A stretch of 64,000 bases of DNA from Oreohelix idahoensis. Its lineage: Eukaryota > Mollusca > Gastropoda > Stylommatophora > Oreohelicidae. Made by a program: the position numbers and the translations under genes. Below the pieces are notes generated by a model. It saw only the letters and a program-made list of their open reading frames with translations, made no database searches and was not told where the DNA came from. The stretch spans positions 69,501 to 133,500 of the forward strand of contig JAMPIV010012151.1 in NCBI GenBank assembly GCA_024509875.1. The letters are read 5' to 3'. Positions within the stretch are counted from its first letter, which is position 1. Every line of letters starts with the position of its first letter. Below are positions 54,800 through 64,000 of this stretch, one piece after another.

Positions 54800-55540
54800 C
54801 AGACTTTACAGCTATGTTTAATACTTCTGTACTGTAATCCCGGATTATAGGGAATATCCAAAATGATTCTCTGCTGGATTCCCCGTAGATAGGGAATGAA
54901 CAACACCCATATGGAAAAACATAGCCCAAATGAAAAATAATCAAGCAAGCACATTAAATTTTAGTAGTGAGTGTTTTGCACGAAATTACAGCTTTCATAA
55001 ACAGTGCTTGTTGTGTTTGCAGAAAATTTGGCTATTTTTAGCATGAAGCATGTCAGTCAGGAACCAAGTATTTCAAGTGGGAAAGCCCTAGGTCTAGGCT
55101 GCTTACAGCTCCTCAGGTAATAGAAAACAAGTTGTTTTCAGATGATGATGGACAGAAACTTGATGATACATAGTCTGAATGTGGCCTAGAATCTAGTGAT
55201 AAAGACAGCAGATCTGATACAGATAATCAGCAGGATCTTAGCGGCTCCAAGACTGGTGCCAAGGGGCGGCAGCTGGAAGTGCATCGATCCAGATGCTGGG
55301 CTGGTTGGCACAGTAAGACGGAATAATGGTGCTAGATTATAAGTATATCTAGTATTGATAATGTTCGGAAACGTTATGTGCAGATGATGTGCAGTGGTTT
55401 TCATGCAATCGTTGTTTCTGTGACACGTGTGTTTTTATACATTTTTACTCAGGAACTCAGGCACAGAGGGACGTAACTCTCAAGGTATCAGGGCTAGTAG
55501 GGTTAAATAAACAAGACTGAAATTGTGTTTGTAATCTGTT
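54800..55540. other. Intron sequence with possible DNA-transposon debris
   Basis: A stretch at 55130-55230 reads like an acidic, Asp/Ser-rich N-terminus (SDKDSRSDTDN), and AGGGTTAA at 55498-55505 could be a piggyBac right end. No left end was found. Treated as unassigned. Confidence 0.3.
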
Positions 55541-55544
55541 TATA

Positions 55545-55775
55545 AATGTTCGACTGGCAGAATGGTCAGAGCGCTAGCCTTTTAAAGGAAAAGTTACAGG
55601 GTTTCAGGCTCAATACCTGGTAATGCCACACCCAAGTCTACCCAGCTATAAATGGGTATCTGGGACTCTGCAATAAGGAAGGGGATTGGTCACCCCACCT
55701 CATAAAGCTGAGACCTGGTGTAGTGAAGTATCTAACACTTCACTTCTCTATGGCAGTATCTGACATTGGAATATT
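55545..55775 (+). mobile_element. SINE B copy, sense
   Basis: Head CGACTGGCAGAATGGTCAGA GCGCT, then CCCAGCTATAAATGGGTATC, TCACCCCACCTCATAAAGCT and GTATCTAACACTTCACTTCT. Confidence 0.88.
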
Positions 55776-55969
55776 TATACATATTTTTTTAATCTGCTTA
55801 TTCGGCGAAGCATTATAGGATGTTTGTCACCTGCTACTTGATCCATCTTCTTCTGGAACACCCTCTATATAAGGTCTTTTCCAATTTTGAGGTCATGTGT
55901 TTGTGTCACTGGTTGCTCAAGATAAACCTCTACAAGGTGTTCACACCAATTGTCAATACATTCTTGAAT

Positions 55970-56352
55970 TAATTGATTCATTACCCCTCAGCGCTCTCAA
56001 GGGACACAAGCCTTCAACAAATTTATGCCAAGTCTTCCTTTCTGCTCCTAACAAGGTCTTTCCAAGTCTTCCTTTGTGCTCCTTACAAGGTCTTTTCAAG
56101 TCTTCGTTTTCTTTATTCCTTTAATTTCTGCCTCCAGTTCTCTTCCCCTTGTGTTTCTTGGTCTCCTTCTACCTCCCTTACCCTAGGGATTCCAGAATAA
56201 GGACTGCCTTGTAATGCTATAAACAGGTTTCCTCAATGTGTGTCCCATACATCGCCAGCATCTTCTTCTCATCTCTTGTTCCAATGGCACTTGTCTGGCT
56301 CTTGTTATCAAATCCACATTGGTGATCTTGTCATACCATTTCCATTCTGCTA
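55970..56352 (-). mobile_element. LINE family 1, 3' fragment, left of mariner
   Basis: Reversed 3' end (TCAAGGGACACAAGCCTTCA ACAAA), then ACCCTAGGGATTCCAGAATA, ACAGGTTTCCTCAATGTGTG, ATTGGTGATCTTGTCATACC. The CAAGGTCTTTCCAAGTCTTC block is tandemly repeated at 56060-56105. A mariner interrupts it at TA (56351-56352). Confidence 0.88.
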
Positions 56353-56445
56353 CGAGGGGCGTTCAGAAAGTAATGCACCACATCGTTTTTCTCAGGAGCT
56401 GTTTATTCAAAAAGCATGAAATTTATACACGATATACATGGATAT

Positions 56446-56634
56446 CCCAACGGGCTGATCACCCGTTTGCCAGTCACTTTGATTACGGAAACAACAGCAA
56501 ACGGATTGATTTGTCGTTGCCCTAAAGACGCCATTAGGCGTGATGGGAACAACGGCAAAGAAAATCTATTCGCTGTTGCCCTTAGGCCACTGACTGCTTT
56601 GCCAGTCGTTGGCTAAGGATGGAAGAAGAAGAAG
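56446..56634 (+). mobile_element. SINE D copy inside mariner
   Basis: CCCAACGGGCTGATCACCCG TTTGCCAGTC at the start, GGCTAAGGATGGAAGAAGAA GAAG at the end. ATACATGGATAT at 56434-56445 and 56635-56646 is a 12 bp target duplication. Confidence 0.93.
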
Positions 56635-56664
56635 ATACATGGATATGTCATGTAAACATCGGTA

Positions 56665-57728
56665 TTAATCAACATAACCCCCATCAACTTGTACGGCTTT
56701 ATGCCAACGCGAAACAAGTGCATGTATTCCCAGCCCGTACCAGATTTTGTCTTGATCATGTAGCCATTTCTTCGCTGCATGAATCACTCCTTCATCATCT
56801 TCAAACCTTGTCCCACGGAGTGCATTTTTAAGTGGACCAAATAGATGAAAATCAGAGGGTGCCAAATCTGGACTATAGGGTGGATGGGGTAGTACAGTCC
56901 AACCCAATTTGGTGATTGCTTCCCGTGTTGCCAGACTTGTGTGAGGGCGCGCATTATCGTGAAGGAGAAGCAGGTCTGCTGGATTCTTGTGCGGCATTTC
57001 TTTGTGAAAACGTTGATTTGAGTTTTTTCAATGTCTTAATGTAAGCTTGCAAATTGATTGTCTCTCCTTGGCATAACGTCCACAAGAATCACACCTTCAA
57101 TGTCCCAAAAGACAGTGATCATGACCTTTCCAGCTGAAGGAATTGTCTTGGAATTTCTTTCTTCTTGGTGATTGCGGATGATGCCACTCCATTGATTGTC
57201 TTTTTGTCTCAGGTTCAAAATGATGTGCCCAGGTTTCGTCACCTGTAACGATCTTAGCCAAAAAGTTCTCTCCATCAGCATTGAAACGCTCCAACAATTC
57301 AGAAGAATTTGCTTTCCTTTGCAATCGGTGGTCATTTGTGACACTTCGAGGAACCCATCTTGCGCAAACCTTAGAAAATCCGGGAGTTTTTATAACTGCA
57401 TTTGCACTACCAATGCTGACTGACAGCTGTAAGGCCAATTGTTGAGTAGTGATTCGCCTATCAGTAAGAATAATGCCCTCAGCGCATTTCAACATTTCTG
57501 CGTTGGTGGCTGTGGCAGGACGTCCCCAGCGCGGCCGATCAAGCAGCTCCGTATCTCCACGTCCTGATTGATTCTCTGAACCCAGCGACTGACTGTACTC
57601 CTGTCGACTGCAAAACTTCCATACACATCACATAGACGCTTGTGAATATTCACAACAGTTTCCTTCTCTGCAACGAGAAATTCTATCACAATTCGCTGTT
57701 TATAACACAAGTTGCTAACACGCTCCAT
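56665..57728 (-). pseudogene. Mariner transposase (frameshifted)
   Basis: Starts at ATG 57726-57728: MERVSNLCYKQRIVIEFLVA, then DRSTVSRWVQRI (helix-turn-helix). A frameshift near 57490 leads to LTDRRITTQQLALQLSVSIG, RWVPRSVTNDHRLQRKA and TGDETWAHHFEPETKRQSME, where Asp is the first catalytic residue. Further shifts lead to LLLHDNARPHTSLATREAIT with the second Asp and LPHPPYSPDLAPSDFHLFGP with the third (Asp of SPDLAPSDFH), the DD34D layout of mariner. It ends VDGGYVD at 56665. Three frameshifts make it inactive. Confidence 0.92.
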
Positions 57729-57888
57729 TTCAACGGTTTAGGGCAGCCGTTTTATTTGGCCGGTTGCGGTGCAATTTGGTGCACACAATTGGCACATGCC
57801 ATATTTTAAGTATGCAAAATGTCATGCTTCTATCTTCATTACTAGCTGAGAAAAACGATGTGGTGCATTACTTTCTGAACGCACCTCG

Positions 57889-57990
57889 TATTCTAAGCAA
57901 GAACCGACTAATGAAAGTCTGTAACTTCTTGGTTGTTGTTTTTGTTGTTCTCCATATTTCAGAGCCATTCAAAAGGACTGACGACATTTC
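57889..57990 (-). mobile_element. LINE family 1 fragment, right of mariner
   Basis: TATTCTAAGCAAGAACCGAC TAATGAAAGTCTGTAACTTC and CATATTTCAGAGCCATTCAA; continues 55970-56352. Confidence 0.85.
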
Positions 57991-58177
57991 TGCAGCTCAA
58001 TGATGGGTCCCTGCTCTTCTGGTTTCTCACTGGGTCATTTTTGTTTGTATAGCTGCTTTTCTCTTAAATCTGTTTTCAAAGGTGGTCAGGTTTTTTTAAA
58101 TTGTGCACCTGCCTTCTTTGTTGATATTCATTTCTAAATATGAAAAGCTGCACTTTTCTTCAGCCATCTGGCTATCT

Positions 58178-58472
58178 TCTTCTTCTTCGTTCATCCTGAA
58201 AAGGACGTTGGTTGCATTGTGTCCGTTTACAGCGAAGCTGCGATATTTGCGTCTTTTGGCCGACACATCCGACTTCAGCATGGCATTTTTGGGACCGGGT
58301 TAGCCTTCCCTCTTCGATCCCTACTCCCTCAGCCAGACTGCAGTGATGCAGCCTGTTTCCAGGACCATCACTTGGAGGTGGAGTAGGGTCTTGGTCAGCT
58401 CTCATTCGCTGACCCTGACAGTCTAGCTATGGGTCGCTGACTGCATTCCTCACTGTTGACGTGTCTTAGGTC
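58178..58472 (-). mobile_element. SINE E copy with target duplication
   Basis: CCATCTGGCTATCT occurs at 58164-58177 and 58473-58486. Minus strand ends with CCAACGTCCTTTTCAGGATGAACG and (GAA)n. Shares its body with 29085-29385. Confidence 0.92.
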
Positions 58473-58489
58473 CCATCTGGCTATCTGTT

Positions 58490-58805
58490 TTTTAAGGATT
58501 TTTTTGTGCATTATGTTTTCTCACTTCCTTTATTTTATTTACCCCGATATGCAGTCCTGTTTTTGCTACTTCCATCTTCAGTCTATCTGTATTTTACTGC
58601 AGGTCTTATGATCCACACGTCATTTGCAAAATTAAGATCACACTGTTTGTCAAATTCCCACTGCTTTCTGTTCTCCTACTTTCTATTGTTTATCACATTA
58701 TCCAGTCCACTACTATGAGAAACATGGTGGCGACAGCATACATCCTTGTCCGACAAAGCTGTATACCATCAAAGTTTCTGAAAGTGTTCCCTTATTTTTT
58801 TACTT
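58490..58805 (-). other. Possible LINE-derived debris
   Basis: TCACATTATCCAGTCCACTA, TACATCCTTGTCCGACAAAG, ACCATCAAAGTTTCTGAAAG resemble reversed RT text (compare 34200-34400: CACATCACCCAGTCTATGAC, GGGCATCCCTGTCGTACTCC). It is probably a decayed LINE family 2-type fragment. Confidence 0.5.
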
Positions 58806-58814
58806 GCTGTTATA

Positions 58815-59015
58815 AAAACAAGGCATGTCATATAAGGCAACTAATAGGAGGTTGTTCATGAGGCTGGCATCATCTTCATGTCAAAAACATTGCTACAGAA
58901 ACTACAGCATCAAGAGTATGTTAATGCTTTGTGCAGGCTTCCTGCAGGAGGACCAACTGTACTGGTGGCTCCATGCTCCATAGGCAGCAAAAAGGAAAAT
59001 GATGATATAACAAGA
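58815..59015 (+). mobile_element. SINE C copy
   Basis: GGCATGTCATATAAGGCAAC, GAGGTTGTTCATGAGGCTGG, GCTACAGAAACTACAGCATC, GCAGGCTTCCTGCAGGAGGA, and end ATGCTCCATAGGCAGCAAAA with ATGATGATA tail. Not present next to the paralogous exon at 53636. Confidence 0.85.
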
Positions 59016-59066
59016 ACTGAAGTTCACATACAGAACATTTTTAATTACAGTTATCCAGGTACTCAC

Positions 59067-59155
59067 CCATCTCACACAAGGAACATATTTTACGGGCCGT
59101 CTTGTTAGCAAACTCTCCTGGAGGACATGGCTGACACTCTATACACTCAGTTGTA
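59067..59155 (-). CDS. Cysteine-rich membrane protein, module copy 1, second exon
   Basis: Acceptor CCTCAG/T, donor ATGG/GTGAGT; phase 2 in, 1 out. It encodes (N)TTECIECQPCPPGEFANKT and ARKICSLCEMG. Its downstream join is to the exon at 54599 (codon G/GT, Gly). The flanking intron sequence also matches around 53600-53800. Confidence 0.92.
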
Positions 59156-59159
59156 CTGA

Positions 59160-59770
59160 GGAAATAAACACAGTAACAGCCTGTACTTGTCTGCATGAAC
59201 AATGGAAAAGAGATAGCAGGTGGTATGGACTATCCGTAAACATGGCTAAGTTGAGATAGTTTACAGTTAAAGTAGTGCACATCAAATTTTCACATAAGTT
59301 ATACCCTTATTCACAAGCTGCATGTTATAGTATATACAAACTAAGTGCAACAACTATAGTGGTAACTGTCATCCTTTGAATATAGTATTTTACTGTGATA
59401 TACATGCATGGAGGCATATCTGGAGTCATCCTTATATGACCACCAGCTATGCACAATGCTACAATATATGTAAGTGGAAGTGAACATATGTCTGTGAGGC
59501 TAATTACATCCTCACTGACTCTTGAAATCATCCACACACTTCCAGGGATTACCCCTGTGCTGAAACTTGTTGAGAACCCAGCATTGCACACTAAGCTTGG
59601 AGAAGTCACTTGAGCCCCAGGTGTAATTCTTTGGCTTTGACTTGGTTGACTGCATGCAGGAGGATCTCACTGTGGACCCAGTGATAGGCAGGGGAAGCAG
59701 AGAAGTGGCTCTGTGCAGGACGTGACAATTCCTTGGGACAGCCCAGAACCAGAGTACAGTATTTTAGCTC
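59160..59770. other. Intron of module copy 1, near-exon part paralogous to 53725-53900
   Basis: GAGGAAATAAACA, ACTTGTCTG, AAGTAGTGCACA/AAGTAGCGCACA and GCTGCATGTTATA/ACTGCATGTTATA are shared with the intron at 53725-53900. The remainder shows nothing recognisable. Confidence 0.7.
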
Positions 59771-59785
59771 TGCATAGTTGGAGAG

Positions 59786-60062
59786 GGGAGCCGCGGTAGC
59801 ATAGTGGTTAGTGCACTGGCTTCCTAGCTCAGTGGTCTATGGTTCGATCCCCAGATGAGGTGGGAATTTTTTAGACCGCAAATGGCTCCTGGGTCGACCC
59901 AGCCCCAATTGGGTACCAGAGCAACTCTGGGAAGGTTAAGGCGGCAGGCGTGATGCTGACCACATCACCCGTAGTGTGCCGATGGTCAAGAAAATATGGG
60001 CCTAACACCATATTCCCAATATGCTTCAATGGGCGTGTAATGGGATCCTTTACCTTTACCCT
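59786..60062 (+). mobile_element. SINE A copy, full length with tail
   Basis: GGGAGCCGCGGTAGCATAGT GGTTAGTGCAC head with GGTTCGATCCCC B box, ending CCTTTACCTTTACCC. ATAGTTGGAGAG at 59774-59785 and 60063-60074 is a 12 bp target duplication. Best reference copy of the family. Confidence 0.95.
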
Positions 60063-60074
60063 ATAGTTGGAGAG

Positions 60075-61015
60075 CCCCCTTGAATAGCAGGGAATGCACA
60101 GTATGCCACACACTTCTTACTCCTAGCTTGGGACCTGATGTGATGATCCTTTAAATGCAAGCCAAGCTGGAGCTCATGACTTCAACTCAACATGTTTCGG
60201 AATGGCAGAAAAGCCACAGGAAAAGCCTAGATAATACCAAGGAGTCTTCAACTTGATATTGGCTGCTAAAGAGCAGCCCTAGTTAAACAACAACAACTGT
60301 GGTATACAGCTGTTGTTGTTATAGTTCCAGCAGTGTTTGGACTCGCACAACTCAATGCCATGTAGTGACTTTTATCATCATCTTGGCACAGTAATGCTGG
60401 GGTGACCATGGATTTTCTACCCACCCCGGAGAAAAGGCAGAACTGAACTGTCCTAGCACTAGGGAAGACAACCAGGATTATTCTGTGTCTCCTCAAGATG
60501 TGTAGCCAAGGTAGCTTTTACAGTGCTTATTCTCCTCCACCAAATTGCATGCTGGCTATGCTGAGTTCTCCTGGCTCCACGCATGGGACCAAAAGTTAAA
60601 GGCAAAATGATCATCATGTCCTGAGTCACTGTGCCTTCATGATGAGCTTTGGTCATATGAAAGCAGCACATTCTGGTTCCCACTTCTCAGGCCTGCTATA
60701 TATAGTTCTGGGTCCTTTGCAACCACAGAGTGTATATAAGGTGCAAGGGATCGAGTTTGTTATCAAGGTTTGCTCCTCTAGATCCATTGTATTTAGCCAG
60801 GGGATTTGCACCCCCAGTTACCAGCACCCCCCCCCCCCCCCCCCCCCCCCCCCCCATGTATATGAGAGGTTATGCTAGAACAAGAGGCTTACACTGTAGT
60901 GATCGCTCCTTTCATAAAAAAAATATTAACTAGGCCTAGGGTGATGAAAGGGGAGGGATCCATACAGAGGCAACTCCACTACCCATGACACCAACACATC
61001 ACACCCCCTGTCTGT
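60075..61015. other. Intron sequence with poly-C run
   Basis: An interrupted inverted repeat (AACAACAACAACTG ... CAGCTGTTGTTGTT) lies at 60290-60325 and a run of 29 C at 60827-60855. No coding signal or known repeat was recognised. Confidence 0.5.
60827..60855. repeat. Poly-C run, 29 bp
   Basis: Uninterrupted C (G on the minus, transcribed strand), potentially G-quadruplex-forming in the pre-mRNA. Confidence 0.9.
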
Positions 61016-61019
61016 GATA

Positions 61020-61185
61020 CAGACTTGGATCCTGGTATACAGCTGTAAGAACAGGTATTGGTCATCATTTAAGGAAGGCAAAGACAGTAAGGAAGGGAAG
61101 TGGTCACCCCCACCTCATAAAGTTGAGACCTAGTAAAGGTGAAATCTCTAACACTTCACTCCCCTATGGCAGTATCTGCTTTGGT
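61020..61185 (+). mobile_element. SINE B, 3' fragment
   Basis: TACAGCTGTAAGAACAGGTA, GTGGTCACCCCCACCTCATA AAGTTGAGACCTAGTA and AACACTTCACTCCCCTATGG. Confidence 0.8.
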
Positions 61186-61360
61186 TACCTTTACCTTTTA
61201 CTGTGGAATGACTGTGTCCCATTATGAGTTCAGCAGATGTAGTGAAATACATCTGTACACACATGATATATAGCTCACAACACAACTTAACCATACACAT
61301 CTGTACACAAAAACTACATAACTTATAACACATTTCAGCTCAGCTGAATATTCTGCTTAC

Positions 61361-61475
61361 TTGCAAAAGTGCCCCAGGTCACATGGCCTACATGAAGTTT
61401 GCCCGGTAAGATTACTGTAAAACCCAGCCTCGCAAGAATCACACTTGACTGCCCCAGAAATATTTACAAATTTAC
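61361..61475 (-). CDS. Cysteine-rich membrane protein, module copy 1, first exon (most upstream in window)
   Basis: Acceptor TCTCAG/G, donor CAA/GTAAGC; phase 1 in, 2 out, 115 bp. It encodes GKFVNISGAVKCDSCEAGFY and SNLTGQTSCRPCDLGHFC. More upstream exons, including the signal peptide, must lie beyond the window because the exon enters in phase 1. The ten exons give about 350 residues, with repeated C-x-x-C motifs spaced as in GCC2/GCC3 domains of large secreted or membrane proteins. The ligand is unknown. Confidence 0.92.
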
Positions 61476-61689
61476 CTGAGAAAGAAGTAGATCAAAACTT
61501 TCAATGAGTGGCCTAAAACATGTTTATTTAACCATACACATAACTGTCAGCATCGAAGATAAATAAAGTGAAGTGTGATTAATTTTAAATAAGAAAAATT
61601 CTTTGGTTTTGTTTAACTATATAATAAATGAAATCTTTGTTTCATCGGGGTAAAGAAATAAGCATGATTTCCTTTTTTTACACTTCTTA

Positions 61690-62265
61690 CTTACTTAGTC
61701 GTTCCCCTTCTACTGTGAGGTGTAGAGGTTTGGAAGAGAGAGCGCCAGACTATCCCATCGGCTGTCTTCCTCCTGGCCTGGTTCCATTCTAGTCCTCGGT
61801 CCTTCAAAGATTGTCTAACGTTGCCCTCCGGGCTGCCCTGGGGGTCTGGATCCCTGGCTCATTGTTTCCCATGCTTGTCGTGGTAGCCGATCCTCTCCCA
61901 TTCTGCAGACATGGCCAAACCATCTTAGTTGGGACTGTTCTACTTGGGTCTTCAGGGGTGGGATTTTAGGCCTTGACGTATCGTCTGGTTGCGGACCATG
62001 TCTCAAAGTTTGCTCCAGGGGACCCTGTCAAACGCCTGTTCCAGATTCATGAAACAAAGATGGATCTCACTCCCACACTCAAGGGCCCTTTCACTCAGCC
62101 GTCTGAGTGCGAAGACCAGGTCTTGAGTACTTTGGTTTGCTCGGAATCCGCACTGGACCTCATCCAACTGTGGCTCAGCTAGGCGTCAGAGTCTCTGCTC
62201 TAGGATTCTAGAGCAGATTTTACCAGGGACACTGAGAAGGGATATGCCTCTATGGTTTCCACTTA
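61690..62265 (-). mobile_element. LINE family 3 copy with internal deletion
   Basis: 61690-62003 matches the 3' end (QLRWFGHVCRMGEDRLPRQA). At about 62003, inside GGACCATGTCTC, it jumps to RT core sequence equivalent to 47309-47560 (AAAGTTTGCTCCAGGGGACC, CTGTCTGAGTGC-like, ATCCGCACTGGACCTCATCC). About 750 bp found in the long copy is absent. 5'-truncated at 62265. Confidence 0.88.
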
Positions 62266-62654
62266 CACTTCTGCCCTGCAATAATATAATCTTTAAAGTC
62301 TTTTTTTTTCTTCCCAATTAAGACATTTGTTACTGCAATAGTTATTATTAACATTCCATTCACAAACATTAAAATAAAAACACACACATGTACACCCACA
62401 CGTGTACACAGAGAGATTCTATGGGGAGGCTGGTGAGATTTAAATGTGCAAGACAGACTATCCTTATGTTTAAGTATACAAGACAAAATGTGTGATTATT
62501 TTTATATGTACAATACTGTTGAAGCATACAGGACATACTCAATGACTATTTCTGAATACACAGGACAGACTATGAGTAAATTAAAATGTACCAGACTTAT
62601 TCAATGGTTACAATTAAGTCTACCTGACAGACTTACGATTACGTTTAAACGTAT

Positions 62655-62785
62655 AAGACTGACTCAAGGTTGTATAAGACTGACTCAAGGTTGTATGAGA
62701 CTGACTCAAGGTTGTATAAGACTGACTCAAGGTTGTATAAGACTGACTCAAGGTTGTATAAGACTGACTCAAGGTTATACAGGAC
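62655..62785. repeat. 21 bp minisatellite, ~6 copies
   Basis: Unit GACTGACTCAAGGTTGTATA A. A multiple of three, so plus-strand frames stay open; the long frame at 62446-63273 is not a gene. Confidence 0.93.
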
Positions 62786-62799
62786 TGACTACATTAATT

Positions 62800-63330
62800 C
62801 AGTACCCTTTAGCACCCCAAGGAGCACAGGCCTTCACCAAATTCATGCCAAGTGTAAGTGCTCCTGTCCTGTGCCAAGTGCTCCTGTCCTGTGCCAAGTG
62901 CTCCTGTCCTGTGCCAAGTGCTCCTGTCCTGTGCCAAGTGCTCCTGTCCTGTGCCGAGTGCTCCTGTCCTGTGCCGTCTGCTCAAGGTTCTTCCATGTCT
63001 TCTTTATCCCTTTCATCATCTGTCTCCAGTTCTCTTCTCCAAGTGTTTTCTTTTTGTCTCCCTCTACCTCTCTTACCCTGGAGATGCCAGAACAAGGACT
63101 GCCTTGTAATGTTATCAACAGGTTTCCTAAACATGGTTCCAATCCGTCTCCAGCGTCTTCTCTTGTTCCACTGGCATCTGTCTGGTTCTTGTCATCAGTT
63201 CCACATTGGTGATCTTGTCATAACGTTGCATCCCTTCTATTCTATGCAAGCACCCATTTATGAAAGTCTGTAGCTTTCTGCTGTTCTTCATGTTTCAAAG
63301 CCAAACAACAGGACTGATTTGAGTAAGCAC
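62800..63330 (-). mobile_element. LINE family 1, 3' fragment with internal 20 bp expansion
   Basis: Reversed 3' end TTTAGCACCCCAAGGAGCAC AGGCCTTCACCAAATTCATG, then six copies of AGTGCTCCTGTCCTGTGCCA (62855-62975), then CCAGTTCTCTTCTCCAAGTG, ACCCTGGAGATGCCAGAACA, CTATGCAAGCACCCATTTAT. Confidence 0.9.
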
Positions 63331-63765
63331 ACATTTATTAAAGTCTATAATTTCTTGGAATTACCCTTTGATTATGCTTAAATGTACAAACTGACTGTAT
63401 GATTATACTTACATATACAAGACTTCTTTAAATGTACAAAAATAACTCTAATAGTATGTACATGTATATAAGTACATTTTATTACCATCAACAATTAATT
63501 TGTTCCCCATGGAATGTAACTGATGCTTACCCCTAATTTCAGTTCAGCCAATGAGATTCTGGTCTATTTGGCTTCCTCTTCTACCGTTCTCCTTTCTCAC
63601 ATATTTTTTCCCCCGGTGAGTTCCAGTCATATGCATGTCTAGTTGTACTAAATTGTTGTTTCCTGAGGATATGTCCTATTCATACTATGATAAGGTGTTC
63701 AAGAACTGAAACCGAGAATCACTTTGAAACCTGATCAGGCACAACGGAGTCTGCAATAAGTTCAT
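63331..63765. other. Sequence without recognised features
   Basis: Upstream intron of the membrane-protein gene, probably. Nothing recognised. Confidence 0.4.
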
Positions 63766-63769
63766 TAAC

Positions 63770-64000
63770 CTAATAAGGTAAACACCTAAAGGCATGGCAA
63801 ACAGATTCTTCACGAAAGACTACTTACAGAACTCTTTGATATAAGATCTGGAGTGTGGCAGGGATGCTTCTTGTCATCATTTCTCCTCTTACTAGCTACA
63901 GATTAAGTTCTGAAGACAACATCAAACACCAGAAATGGAATTAAGTAGACTCTTTAAACAGCAGTTTTGATTTTGCCAATGGCCTTGCTCTTTTATCCCA
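63770..64000 (+). mobile_element. LINE family 1 RT fragment, running off the window
   Basis: CTCTTTGATATAAGATCTGG, GTGTGGCAGGGATGCTTCTT encode IRSGVWQGCLLSSFLLLLAT (catalytic-region block RQGCLLS), then AACACCAGAAATGGAATTAA and TTTGCCAATGGCCTTGCTCT, the decayed FADDLAL block. Same family as 1380-1560. Confidence 0.85.

Larger units (their letters stand above)
56353..57888 (-). mobile_element. Mariner transposon with TIRs and TA target sites
   Basis: Left end CGAGGGGCGTTCAGAAAGTA ATGCACCACATCG and right end, reversed, CGAGGTGCGTTCAGAAAGTA ATGCACCACATCG: one mismatch over more than 40 bp. TA lies on both sides (56351-56352, 57889-57890). Removing it rejoins the LINE family 1 sequence (TTCTGC-TA-TTCTA). 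Without the SINE D insert it is about 1.35 kb, a usual mariner length. Confidence 0.95.

Noticed and set aside
54956..55505. Possible piggyBac-like element (TTAA and AGGGTTAA with acidic coding stretch)
   Set aside because: The left TTAA is not followed by a matching inverted end, and no transposase motif was found.
60730..60933. Frame with a Pro run
   Set aside because: The Pro run is the poly-C tract; no other coding evidence.
62446..63273. 275-residue plus-strand frame, the longest in the region
   Set aside because: Built from a 21 bp minisatellite and the antisense of LINE family 1 with its 20 bp repeats.

Overview
The window is intron-rich, AT-rich metazoan DNA dominated by mobile elements. 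There are no bacterial features. Two host genes lie tail to tail: the 3' half of a rhotekin-like gene on the plus strand (six exons, 8203-21659) and the 3' part of a cysteine-rich single-pass membrane protein on the minus strand (ten exons, 61475-32352). Exon borders were set by eye from AG/GT splice sites and reading phase, and all internal phases agree. The repeat content (APE-type LINEs, a Penelope-like element with a GIY-YIG domain, a mariner, many tRNA-headed SINEs, and a RAG1-like transposon remnant) suggests a lophotrochozoan, perhaps a mollusc. That placement is inference.

Layout. 1-8116: a LINE (family 1) on the plus strand, broken by a 3.3 kb DNA transposon with terminal inverted repeats and AAGA target duplications (1843-5178) and by a 2.5 kb LTR-like element with ACATG duplications (5490-7961). 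8203-21659: rhotekin-like exons, with a Tigger-like MITE, a TTAA MITE, SINEs and LINE pieces in the introns. 21660-30360: mostly SINEs and minisatellites between the genes. 30400-61475: the membrane-protein gene. Its introns hold LINE family 2 (33307-35712), a Jockey/I-like LINE with RNase H (41490-43565), a Penelope-like element (44560-45330), LINE family 3 (46240-49661) and a mariner (56353-57888). 61480-64000: LINE pieces and short tandem repeats.

How the parts relate. The rhotekin-like exons encode an anillin-homology segment, a PH domain and a C-terminal tail, expected in a Rho-GTP effector. The minus-strand gene encodes GCC2/GCC3-type cysteine repeats, one membrane helix and a short cytoplasmic tail; one two-exon repeat module is duplicated in tandem. 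At least three SINE families share their 3' ends with LINE families in the same window, which points to LINE-driven SINE mobilisation. The most unusual item is the 1843-5178 transposon: its decayed minus-strand protein resembles the RAG1/Transib/Chapaev group, it carries three copies of a ~385 bp satellite, and it contains a ~75 bp internal inversion over its zinc-binding CxxC motif.
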